Shown: piece after piece, positions 26,949 through 34,446 of the stretch
How the letters are laid out: each line of letters opens with the position of its first letter
Numbering within the stretch: position 1 is the first letter of the stretch
Assembly: GCA_029250885.1 (NCBI GenBank)
Contig: JAQXEK010000038.1
Location: 32,051 to 96,050 of the forward strand
Reading direction: 5' to 3'
DNA length: 64,000 nucleotides
Source of the DNA: Planctomycetota bacterium
GTDB lineage: Bacteria; Planctomycetota; UBA1135; GCA-002686595
The notes under the pieces: generated by a model
Database searches by the model: none
The model's input: the letters and a program-made list of their open reading frames with translations, nothing else
What the model was told of the DNA's origin: nothing
Made by a program: the position numbers and the translations under genes

Positions 26949-27183
26949 ACAAACTTGACGGGGCGGCCGTGTTGAGTGGCGCGCGAAGACCCTACAACTC
27001 CGTGACCAAGGGCGACCACCTGAACAAGCGCATCTGGAGCATGATCACCTGCTGTTGAGATGTGCCGAAGGAAGAGCTCTGCGCCATGCCCGGCGACTCC
27101 TGTGATCTTGTTTTGGCCGGGCTAACGAAGAAGGCTGGGACCGAGCACGGCCTGTAGCGCTTGCGCCTTGGGCGTGAGTTGCT

Positions 27184-27189
27184 TATCAC
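27184..27189 (+). promoter_or_regulatory. Candidate -10 box for dctP
   Basis: TATCAC lies 7 bases before the ATG at 27197, with no Shine-Dalgarno sequence between, consistent with a leaderless message. The same hexamer lies before mraZ and the histone-like gene. Confidence 0.4.
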
Positions 27190-27196
27190 TACAGGC

Positions 27197-28327
27197 ATGA
27201 ACCAAAGGATAAATCGACGGAAGCTGATCACGGGTGGGCTGGTTGGCGCGGCGGCGGTGGCTGCGGGCTGTGGTACGAAAGCGGGTACGGGTGCGGGCGC
27301 TGCCACGGGCGGCCTGGGCAAGCGCGTGCGCTGGACCCTGGCTTCGAGCTTTCCCTCGTCTCTCGACACCATTTATGGCGCGGCCGAGGTCTTGGCAGCG
27401 CGAGTCGCGGAAATGAGCGGTGGGCAGTTCACGATTCGCGTGATGGAAGCTGGCGAGCTGGTCGGCGCGATGCAGGTGCTCGACTCGGTGCAAAACGGCG
27501 CGGCCCAGATCGGCCAGACGGGGGGCTACTACTACACTGGCAAGGACGCTGCCCTAGCCTTTGACACCTGCGTGCCCTTTGGCTTGACGGCGCGGCAGCA
27601 GACCGCGTGGCTGATGGAGGGCGGCGGCTTGGAGTTGATGCGTGAGGTCTATGCAGACTTTGGCATCATCAACTTCCCGGGTGGAAACACCGGCGCGCAG
27701 ATGGGCGGCTGGTTCAAGAATCCCGTCGGGGGAATGGACGACCTGAAGGGGCTTAAGATGCGCATCCCCGGCCAGGGCGGCAAGGTCATGGACGCCCTTG
27801 GGGTGAACGTGCAGGTGCTGGCCGGCGGCGACATTTACCCGGCCCTGGAGCGCGGCGCCATCGACGCGACAGAGTGGGTGGGGCCCTATGACGACGAGAA
27901 GCTGGGCTTCTACAAGGTCGCGAAGAACTACTACTACCCGGGCTGGTGGGAGCCGGGCCCCAACCTGTCTTTCTTGGTGAATCAAGCAGCCTGGGACGAG
28001 CTGCCGGCGGAATACAAAGCCATGATCGAGGCCGCCACCCGCGAGGGCGCCACTGCGATGATGACGCGCTATGACGCGAAGAACCCGGCTGCCTGGAAGC
28101 GGCTCTTGGAGCAGGACATCACCGTCCGGCGCTTCCCCGAGGACATTCTTGCCGCGGCGCGGGTGGCCGCCGAGGAGCTTCTGGAGACCGAGGCTGCGGC
28201 CGACGCTCGCTATGCCAAGATCCTTGGCCAGTGGCGTAAGTTCCGGGACGACTCCTTCGACTGGTTTGGCGCCGCCGAGCTGTCGTACATGGACTTCGCC
28301 ATGGGCGGCAGCGCCTTGGGTAAGTAG
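27197..28327 (+). CDS. TRAP transporter substrate-binding lipoprotein, TakP-like (2-oxoacid type)
   Basis: A 376-residue DctP-family binding protein. The leader NRRKLITGGLVGAAAVAAGC combines a twin-arginine motif with a lipobox ending in AAGC, so it is probably exported by Tat and lipid-anchored. The body resembles Rhodobacter TakP closely from memory: WTLASSFPSSLDTI, the FPGGNTGAQMGGWF block, GGDIYPALERGAIDATEWVG and a YYYPGWWEPGP block. TakP binds 2-oxoacids such as pyruvate with Na+, so such a ligand is likely here. It faces the permease genes dctM and dctQ, which lie on the other strand only 5 bases beyond its stop, an unusual layout. The ATG at 27197 fits the leader better than 27161. 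Confidence 0.9.
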   Translation: MNQRINRRKLITGGLVGAAAVAAGCGTKAGTGAGAATGGLGKRVRWTLASSFPSSLDTIYGAAEVLAARVAEMSGGQFTIRVMEAGELVGAMQVLDSVQNGAAQIGQTGGYYYTGKDAALAFDTCVPFGLTARQQTAWLMEGGGLELMREVYADFGIINFPGGNTGAQMGGWFKNPVGGMDDLKGLKMRIPGQGGKVMDALGVNVQVLAGGDIYPALERGAIDATEWVGPYDDEKLGFYKVAKNYYYPGWWEPGPNLSFLVNQAAWDELPAEYKAMIEAATREGATAMMTRYDAKNPAAWKRLLEQDITVRRFPEDILAAARVAAEELLETEAAADARYAKILGQWRKFRDDSFDWFGAAELSYMDFAMGGSALGK

Positions 28328-28332
28328 CGCGC

Positions 28333-29661
28333 TTAGTCCAGCATCCCGGTGACAACTTCCGGGAACAAAACGATGATCGCTAGGCCGATGACCTGGATGC
28401 CGATGAAGGGCAGTGCGCCTCGGTAGATCGCGCTGGTCGGAATCTCCTTGGGCGCGACACCCCGCAGATAGAAGAGGCTGAAGCCGAAGGGCGGCGTGAG
28501 GAAGCTCGTCTGGAGGTTCATGCCCAACATGACGCCGAACCAGACCATCTCGTCGCCTTCGATCCCAAGCACGCGGGCGGCCGGCACCATCAGGGGCAGA
28601 ATGATGAAGGCGATCTCGAAGAAGTCGATGAAGAAGCCAAGCACAAAGACCGCTAAGTTGCATGCGATCAACAAGCCGATGCGGCCGCCGGGAAGATTCG
28701 TGAGGTATCCCTCGATCCAGAGGTCGCCCTCGAGGCCCCGAAAGACCAAGCTGAAGAGCGTTGACCCGATCAAGAGGAACACGACCATGGACGTCAACTT
28801 GGTCGTCTCTTGCATCGTGCCGCGCAGGGCGGACAGGTTGAGGCGACCGTTGATCTTAGCCAGGATCATGGCGCCCACCGCGCCCAAAGCACCAGCTTCC
28901 GTGGGCGTGGCAACGCCCATGAAGATTGAACCCAGGACCACCAAAATCAGGAATAGGGGTGGCAGGAGAGCTCGAACGACCTGCCCGGCGAGCTTGCCCG
29001 AGGCCTGCTCGCGCTCGGCCTTGGGCATGGCGGGAGCGTATTCGGGCCGGAAGAAGGCGACCCCGATTACATACAAGGCATAGAAGCCCGCCAGCATCAA
29101 ACCGGGAACCAGGGAGCCGACAAAGAGGTCGCCGACGCTGACCTGGAGCTGGTCCGCAAGCACAACCAAGACCACACTTGGCGGAACGATCTGGCCCAGG
29201 GTTCCCGACGCGCAGATGACGCCGCTGGAGAGCTCGTTCGAGTAGCCATAGCGCATCATGACCGGCAAGCTGATCATGCCCATGGCAACGACCGAGGCGC
29301 CAACCACGCCGGTGGCCGCAGCGAGCAGAGTGCCGACGAAGACAACGGCCAGGGCGAGTCCGCCGCGCATGGGACCGAATAGCAGCCCGATCGTGCGCAG
29401 CAGATCCTCGGCTAGCTTTGACTTCTCCAACATCGTTCCCATGAAGATGAAGAAGGGCACGGCCAGCAGAATTTGATTCGACATGACCCCGAACACGCGG
29501 TCGGGGAAGGCCGTGAGGTAGGACCATCCGAAGAAGCCTGCTTCGACACCCAGGTAGGCGAAGATCAAGGCCACGCCGCCCAGGGAGAAGGCGACAGGGT
29601 AGCCCAGAAAGATCATCAGGAAGACGACCGCAAACATGATGGGTCCGAGGAACTCGATCAA
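28333..29661 (-). CDS. dctM: TRAP transporter large permease subunit (DctM)
   Basis: A 442-residue inner-membrane protein with about 12 hydrophobic helices, the transport subunit of a TRAP system that imports the ligand with Na+. Typical blocks are the N-terminal FLMIFLGYPVAFSLGG, VPFFIFMGTMLEKS, the ATGVVGASVVAMGMISLPVM block, a SGTLGQIVPPSVVLVV block and the C-terminal LGMNLQTSFLTPPFGFSLFY block. The last belongs to the subgroup that works with TakP/YiaO-like binding proteins, which agrees with the neighbour. The start overlaps the dctQ stop. Confidence 0.94.
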   Translation of the reverse strand: MIEFLGPIMFAVVFLMIFLGYPVAFSLGGVALIFAYLGVEAGFFGWSYLTAFPDRVFGVMSNQILLAVPFFIFMGTMLEKSKLAEDLLRTIGLLFGPMRGGLALAVVFVGTLLAAATGVVGASVVAMGMISLPVMMRYGYSNELSSGVICASGTLGQIVPPSVVLVVLADQLQVSVGDLFVGSLVPGLMLAGFYALYVIGVAFFRPEYAPAMPKAEREQASGKLAGQVVRALLPPLFLILVVLGSIFMGVATPTEAGALGAVGAMILAKINGRLNLSALRGTMQETTKLTSMVVFLLIGSTLFSLVFRGLEGDLWIEGYLTNLPGGRIGLLIACNLAVFVLGFFIDFFEIAFIILPLMVPAARVLGIEGDEMVWFGVMLGMNLQTSFLTPPFGFSLFYLRGVAPKEIPTSAIYRGALPFIGIQVIGLAIIVLFPEVVTGMLD

Positions 29662-30254
29662 TTGTTCGCCTCCGGGTCGGGGGCACCTTGTTCACCTGCG
29701 CCTTTGATCGGAGCGAGCCCCGCATCCTCAGCCGAGACCTTGTTGGCAAGGAAGAGTGCACGGCGCAAGACCTCAGCTACAGCCTGTAAAGTCAGCAAGA
29801 CGAAGGCGATCGGAACCGCCAGCTTGATCGGCCAGCGACTCAGGCCACCGGGGTCCGGGGAGGTCTCCCGAATGTCAAAAGATTGCATCGCGCTGGGCCA
29901 AGCTAACCAGAAGGCAAAGATGCAGAAGGGCAGCAGGAATAGTAGCCCCCCAAGAAGGTCGATCCAGGCCTTACCGCGCATCGATAGGCGCCCGTAGAAC
30001 ACATCAACACGCACGTGGCTCTCGAGTCGCAGTGCGTAGGGCGCTGCCGCCAGGAAAACTAGGCTAAAGAAGTACCACTGCAGCTCGATCCAACCATTCG
30101 AGGACATCCGCATGGGCAGAAAACGATCGCCATAGCGAGCTAGGGCGTTGAACGCGCCGATCAGCACCATCGCCAGGGTCAACCAACAGGTCGCGCTGTA
30201 GATCCGGCGATTCAAGCGATCAATCTCTAGGCTGAGTCGAAGGAGCGGGTGCAT
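29658..30254 (-). CDS. dctQ: TRAP transporter small permease subunit (DctQ)
   Basis: A 198-residue membrane protein with four predicted helices. It shows the family's MSSNGWIELQWYFFSLVFLAAAPYAL pattern in the second helix and RVDVFYGRLSMRGKAWIDL after it. It pairs with DctM, whose gene overlaps it by 4 bases. A CAGACT box on the minus strand (30262-30267) lies 7 bases from the ATG, suggesting a leaderless message. The C-terminal 30 residues are hydrophilic. The binding-protein gene lies on the opposite strand beyond dctM. Confidence 0.9.
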   Translation of the reverse strand: MHPLLRLSLEIDRLNRRIYSATCWLTLAMVLIGAFNALARYGDRFLPMRMSSNGWIELQWYFFSLVFLAAAPYALRLESHVRVDVFYGRLSMRGKAWIDLLGGLLFLLPFCIFAFWLAWPSAMQSFDIRETSPDPGGLSRWPIKLAVPIAFVLLTLQAVAEVLRRALFLANKVSAEDAGLAPIKGAGEQGAPDPEANN

Positions 30255-30302
30255 GGGGGGTAGTCTGCGAAGATTGCGACCGTGGAGCTAGGGGGAACCT
30301 GA

Positions 30303-30830
30303 GGGTGGTGGAGATTCTTGGACCTAGACCTATCGCTTGGATGAGAAGGCTACTTGCTGGAGAACGGCGAAGAGCAGCATCTGATTTCGGCGGCCGAGAG
30401 GTTTATTGGCCCGTACAACTTTCCAGACGGCATTGCAGCGCTGCTGGCCTTCAAACTTGGCCGCGAGGAGGAGGCCGATTCATAAGGTCTCCACACAAGC
30501 GCTAGATTCCACGCCCGCTACGCCCTAGGCGAGGCGTATTCTTGGTTCGCGGACTCGGAGGCTGCCGAGCGTGTCGTGGGGGCAGCGATTGCACTTGCTT
30601 GCATGGAGCGCATTGGGATTCATAAGCGGGACAGGGCCAAGAATGCCGCCAAGGGGCACGGCTATTTAGCCCAAATCGCCTTCAATCATGGGGACTTGAC
30701 CGCCGCCCGGGGCCTCTTCGATACGGCCATCCGCGACCACCCATCCGCTGATATTTGGCCGGTGCTGGTCCATTGCTTGGTCACGACTGGGAACAAACTA
30801 CCGGGGACTAGCTCGTTTTTACGGGAGACG
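30303..30830 (+). pseudogene. Decayed gene, TPR-like remnant interrupted by in-frame stops
   Basis: One reading frame (frame of 30303) looks coding for about 170 codons but is cut by TGA at 30342 and TAA at 30483. Between and after the stops it reads as helical, Ala/Glu-rich protein: YLLENGEEQHLISAAERFIG, then FHARYALGEAYSWFADSEAA, then GHGYLAQIAFNHGDLTAARG, whose last part resembles tetratricopeptide repeats. No start codon or ribosome-binding site serves the first part. The open frame continues into the first bases of selA, where it is clearly not coding. This fits a recently inactivated gene or sequence errors. No parent family could be named. Confidence 0.5.
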
Positions 30831-30844
30831 GATTCCCGGCGCGG

Positions 30845-30850
30845 TACCCT
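30845..30850 (+). promoter_or_regulatory. Candidate -10 box for selA
   Basis: TACCCT is followed after 6 bases by the ATG at 30857, placing the transcript start at or next to the start codon. The same TACCCT hexamer forms the -10 of the selD and tRNA-Sec promoters. A clear -35 was not found. Confidence 0.4.
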
Positions 30851-30856
30851 ATGGAC

Positions 30857-32296
30857 ATGGATATCACCAAGCCCTTCCGACTGCTTCCTAAGGTCGACGA
30901 AGTCCTCTTGCGCCCCGCAGTGGCCAGCTTGGCCGAGGGCGTGGGGCGCGAGCTTCTGCGCGCTTTTGTCCAGGAGATCATCTCCGACTGGCGCAGCGAG
31001 ATCGCCGACGGGCTACTTGATGCCGACGAACTGCAGGCGAGACTCTCGGACGACCAGCGTACGGACGGGCTTATGAGGAGGCTCGCAAACCTTGTGCTCG
31101 AAGAACATGGCCGCGGCATTGTGCCCGCCGTCAACGCCACGGGCATCGTGCTGCACACGGGCCTTGGGCGCGCTCCGGTTCACCCCGAGGCAGCCGCATC
31201 GATGGCCGCTGCGGCCGGCGGCTTTTGCGTAGTGGAAGTGGACCGATTCTCTGGCCAGCGCAACCGCCGTGACGACCGCCTGAGCGAGCTCGCCCAGCGC
31301 CTCATCGGCTGCGAAGCGGCCATCGCCGTGAACAACAACGCTGCGGCCTGTGTGCTGGCCCTGACGACCTTCGCCAAGGGCAAGCAGACCATCACGAGCC
31401 GCGGCGAGCTAGTTGAGATCGGCGGCTCCTTCCGCATGCCCGACGTCATGGAGCAGGCCGGCACAAAGTTGGTCGGCGTCGGCGCCACGAACCGCACGCG
31501 CATCGGCGACTACCAGAAGGCGATCAACGACGAGACCGGGCTGCTGCTAAAGGTGCACCGCTCGAACTTCGCCGTCATCGGTTTTACGGAGGAGGTCGAG
31601 ATGGAGGACATTGCGAGCCTTGCCAAGGCCCACGGCCTGCCCAGCGTCTATGACCTGGGCGCAGGCTTTCTGAACAACGGTGTACCCGGACTGACGACGA
31701 TCGAAGGTCTTGTGGGCGAGACCCTGCTCGATGATGCGATCCAAAGCGGCGCCGACGTGGTGTCTTTCTCCGGCGACAAGCTCTTCGGCGGGCCCCAGGC
31801 AGGTATTCTCGCGGGCAACGCCGGCGCGATCGAGGACATGCGCAAGAACCCCCTGTATCGTGCGATGCGTCTGGACAAGGTCGGGCTCGCGGGGCTCGAG
31901 CGTACCTTCGAGCTGTACCTGGAAGGCCGCGGTGACGAGATCCCCGCCAGGGCGCTGCTGCGCCGCAAGCCAGCCGAGCTTAGGCAGGCCGCCGAGCAGC
32001 TGTTCGCTCAGCTCAAGGACCAGCCCATTATCCAAGCGGATGGCTGCAGCCTCGAGATCGTCGAAGCCACCAGCCAACCCGGCAGCGGTAGCGCCCCCGG
32101 TGTCGAACTCGAGACCACCTGCTTGCAGATCCGCGTGTCTTCGGACGGTGGCGTCACGGCCCTGGCGCAGCGCCTGCGCGCCGCCTCGCCGCCCGTGTTC
32201 GTTCGCACCCAAGACGACGCCATCTGGCTCGACCTGCGCACCCTGCTGCCTGGCGACGACAAGCGGCTGCTGGCAGCGTTTGCGAGCTTGGGCTAG
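30857..32296 (+). CDS. selA: L-seryl-tRNA(Sec) selenium transferase SelA
   Basis: PLP enzyme of 479 residues that converts Ser-tRNA(Sec) to Sec-tRNA(Sec) using selenophosphate. The N-terminal domain carries the NATGIVLHTGLGRAP block, and the core has AVNNNAAACVLAL, RGELVEIGGSFRMPDVM and a GATNRTRIGDY block. The PLP lysine lies in SFSGDKLFGGPQAG, which matches SelA. Length is normal (about 460-480). Two ATGs, 30851 and 30857, are in frame; the second is preferred because TACCCT sits 6 bases before it and no ribosome-binding site is visible. Together with selD (338 bases downstream) and the tRNA at 38755 it forms a selenocysteine synthesis set; selB is not in this window. Confidence 0.97.
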   Translation: MDITKPFRLLPKVDEVLLRPAVASLAEGVGRELLRAFVQEIISDWRSEIADGLLDADELQARLSDDQRTDGLMRRLANLVLEEHGRGIVPAVNATGIVLHTGLGRAPVHPEAAASMAAAAGGFCVVEVDRFSGQRNRRDDRLSELAQRLIGCEAAIAVNNNAAACVLALTTFAKGKQTITSRGELVEIGGSFRMPDVMEQAGTKLVGVGATNRTRIGDYQKAINDETGLLLKVHRSNFAVIGFTEEVEMEDIASLAKAHGLPSVYDLGAGFLNNGVPGLTTIEGLVGETLLDDAIQSGADVVSFSGDKLFGGPQAGILAGNAGAIEDMRKNPLYRAMRLDKVGLAGLERTFELYLEGRGDEIPARALLRRKPAELRQAAEQLFAQLKDQPIIQADGCSLEIVEATSQPGSGSAPGVELETTCLQIRVSSDGGVTALAQRLRAASPPVFVRTQDDAIWLDLRTLLPGDDKRLLAAFASLG

Positions 32297-32594
32297 TTGG
32301 GAGAGCCTTGCTCGTGTTTCTGCTCGTGCTCATACCGGGGAATGGTTCGTTCTGAACATTGAGGACTGTGGATTGGGCCTCCGATGCTTCTGACTTGAGC
32401 CGGGTATCGCCTTGACCCTCTCGACCTTGTCTCTAGGGGCCACCCTAGAAAGTAGCTCCTTCGACCTAAGGCGCATGGGGATCCTTACAGCCGAGAAAGG
32501 CGTCGTGTTTGTCCCCCTTGGGGACTCACAGCAGCCAGCCGAAGTCGTTCCGCGGCACTTTGCCCTTCGCAAACGCACTTCGGGGCACCCGCTA
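32297..32594 (+). other. selA-selD intergenic region without a supported gene
   Basis: An open frame from 32412 runs into selD, but its product shows no recognisable pattern and the SelD domain begins only at 32634. A 6-bp hairpin GTCCCC/GGGGAC with a 3-base loop lies at 32511-32525, and a TGCCC/GGGCA pair spans the stretch around 32561-32588. There is no T run, so neither looks like a terminator. The likely selD promoter begins at 32595. Confidence 0.4.
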
Positions 32595-32623
32595 CTGACA
32601 AATGGGTCTCGGCTCGATACCCT
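32595..32623 (+). promoter_or_regulatory. Promoter of selD
   Basis: CTGACA (32595-32600), a 17-base spacer and TACCCT (32618-32623) form a sigma-70-like promoter. The ATG follows 10 bases later with no Shine-Dalgarno sequence, so the leader would be 0-4 bases. The tRNA-Sec gene has ATGACA-17-TACCCT, almost the same. Confidence 0.55.
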
Positions 32624-32633
32624 CTCTCCCATC

Positions 32634-33701
32634 ATGAACATTTTTAAGAAGAACAAGCGGCTGACGGACTTTTCCGCAGCCGCGGGCTGAGCGGCCAAGA
32701 TGCCCCAAGGGGAGCTCGCGCAGGTCTTGCGCGGCGTTACGGACGAGGCAAGCCAACGTCTTTTAGTTGGTCCGCTGACACTAGACGACGCGGGTGTCGT
32801 GGTGCTCGGTGAGTCGGAAGGACTTCCCGCTGGCGTGGAGCTACCGCTCGTGCAGACGGTGGACTTCTTCCCGCCGGTGGTGGACGATCCCTACTATTAC
32901 GGCGCGATCGCCGCGGCGAACTCGCTCTCGGATGTCTACGCTATGGGTGGACGGCCTGTCACAGCCATGTGCCTGGCCGGGTTTCCGTGCGGGTTCAACC
33001 GAGAGTGGATGGCCGAGATCATGAAGGGCGGCTACGAGAAGGTGAAGGAGTCCGGCGCGATCCTCGCGGGTGGACATACGGTCGAGTCGGACGTGCAATT
33101 CGGCTTCTCTGTAACCGGCGTGGTAGAGCGCTCGCGCCTTGCGACGAATGCAGGTGCAAAGGCGGGGGACGTGGTCTACCTGACCAAGCCCCTCGGCATG
33201 GGCACCATGACTACGGCGGCCAAGTTCAGGAAGATCGGCTGGGACGAACTTAAGCCCGCCGCGATCCAGATGGCGACCTTGAACAACAGGGCAGCCGAGG
33301 CCATGAACATAGCCGGCGCCCGAGCCGCTACCGATATCACGGGATTCGGGCTCGCGGGCCACGGCCTTAACATCGCTCGATCCTCGGACCTGTGTCTGGA
33401 GATCGAGGCGGCCGCGGTGCCGATCTTCCCCGGTGCCCACGCTCTGGCCAAGGCCGGCAACTTGTCCGGCGGCGCGAAGAAGGGCAAGGTCAATATTGGC
33501 GAGCACGTGCGGACAGCAGCTTCCGTGGACGCGACCCTCGAGCTTTTGTTCTTCGATGCGGAGACCTCCGGCGGCCTGCTGATCGTGATCGATCCGGCCT
33601 ATGCCGCAAAGCTCGAGGACGAGCTCGCGGCCCGGGACCTACCCGTGCACAAGGTCGGCCAGTTCGTCGACAAGACCGACGGCTTTGTCAGGTTTAGCTA
33701 G
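32634..33701 (+). CDS. selD: Selenide, water dikinase SelD, itself a selenoprotein (UGA = Sec at codon 19)
   Basis: Makes selenophosphate from selenide and ATP. The reading frame from ATG 32634 gives KKNKRLTDFSAAAG, then TGA at 32688-32690, then AAKMPQGELAQVLRG in the same frame, and continues to 33701 (355 residues). In SelD the loop LTxxSxxxGCxCK carries the catalytic Cys (Cys17 in E. coli), and Sec at that position is an established variant. Here it reads G-Sec-A-A-K, so the second Cys is also lost, which is tolerated. Later blocks VDFFPPVVDDPYYYGAIAAAN, ILAGGHTVES, DVYAMGG and FDAETSGGLL are typical. A bSECIS-like hairpin lies at 32716-32734. Gene callers will wrongly start at 32700 and lose the catalytic loop. 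Confidence 0.95.
32716..32734 (+). promoter_or_regulatory. Bacterial SECIS-like hairpin in selD
   Basis: A 7-bp stem (32716-32722 with 32728-32734, including one G-T pair) encloses the loop GGTCT. The apical part CAGGTCT-G strongly resembles the SelB-binding loop AGGUCU of E. coli fdhF. The loop begins 32 bases after the UGA, within the 16-37-base range reported for bacterial elements. It lies inside the coding sequence, as required in bacteria. Confidence 0.7.
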
Positions 33702-33742
33702 GCCGTCGGATCGCTGGAACGAGCAAGCAGCCCCTGGAAACA

Positions 33743-34402
33743 CTACCCTTCCGATTTTAGAATCCTTCGCACGCGCAGGATGACGAGCCAGCCAAGAATG
33801 CCGACTAGGACGGCCGCCACGGCTAACCCGAGGGGCCCGAGCTGCTCGAAACTGTCCTTCAAGCCCTGGCCCAAGACAGCAAAGACCAGCCCGATTCCGC
33901 CCGCTCCCAGACCGACGGCACATAGCCCCTCCAGCCTGGAGAGTCCGATGAGGCGCGCGGCGAAGGTTCCCATGACACCGCCCGTGGCGGGTAAGGGCAG
34001 GAACACGAACAGGGTGACGCCAAAAAATGCCATGCCCTGGAGCCCGGGGTTGGCATCGAGCACGAGCTTTGTCCGGCGCCGAGCAACTCGAATCCAGCGG
34101 CCTAGGGCGGGGGCGCGCTCTAGGTGCTTTACGCCACTGGTCAGGGCGATGCAGATGTTCAAGTCGATCAACAGAACCAGCAACACCATCCCGTAGGGAC
34201 CTAGGCTAGAGCCCGCGCTGAGGCCCCGGAAGACGATGTACTTGCCCAAGGCCGCCACCGACGCTCCCGCGGACTCCAGGGTCTCGTTCCACAGGATACT
34301 GTCCTTAAAAATCGTCCATAGCAGCAGTCCTGTTGCGCCTATGACGCCCAGGGCGGCGAGGCGATAGAGCAAGCGTTCTAGGGGACTTTCGTAGCGGGCC
34401 AT
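33743..34402 (-). CDS. Small multidrug export protein family (COG2426/PF06695) membrane protein
   Basis: A 219-residue membrane protein with about five hydrophobic segments. The block GVTLFVFLPLPATGGVMGTFAARLIGLSRLEG matches the family's conserved FVALPLPGTGAWTGAL-type stretch near mid-protein. The family is annotated as putative small multidrug exporters, but direct functional evidence is thin, so the substrate is unknown. The N-terminal 90 residues are longer than usual. An AAGAAT box on the minus strand (34409-34414) is 6 bases from the ATG, suggesting leaderless transcription. Divergent from the phosphodiesterase gene. Confidence 0.7.
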   Translation of the reverse strand: MARYESPLERLLYRLAALGVIGATGLLLWTIFKDSILWNETLESAGASVAALGKYIVFRGLSAGSSLGPYGMVLLVLLIDLNICIALTSGVKHLERAPALGRWIRVARRRTKLVLDANPGLQGMAFFGVTLFVFLPLPATGGVMGTFAARLIGLSRLEGLCAVGLGAGGIGLVFAVLGQGLKDSFEQLGPLGLAVAAVLVGILGWLVILRVRRILKSEG

Positions 34403-34446
34403 GGAAGGATTCTTCCCAAGTGGGCCTTATTTGGAAAGACTGTGCC

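Noticed and set aside
26938..27196. A gene between the deacetylase and dctP
   Set aside because: No frame has a plausible start and composition; only the two divergent promoter boxes are supported.
30342..30485. A second selenoprotein or pyrrolysine-type readthrough before selA
   Set aside because: The second stop is UAA, the stretch before the UGA has only 13 codons after another TGA, and no SECIS-like loop was found.
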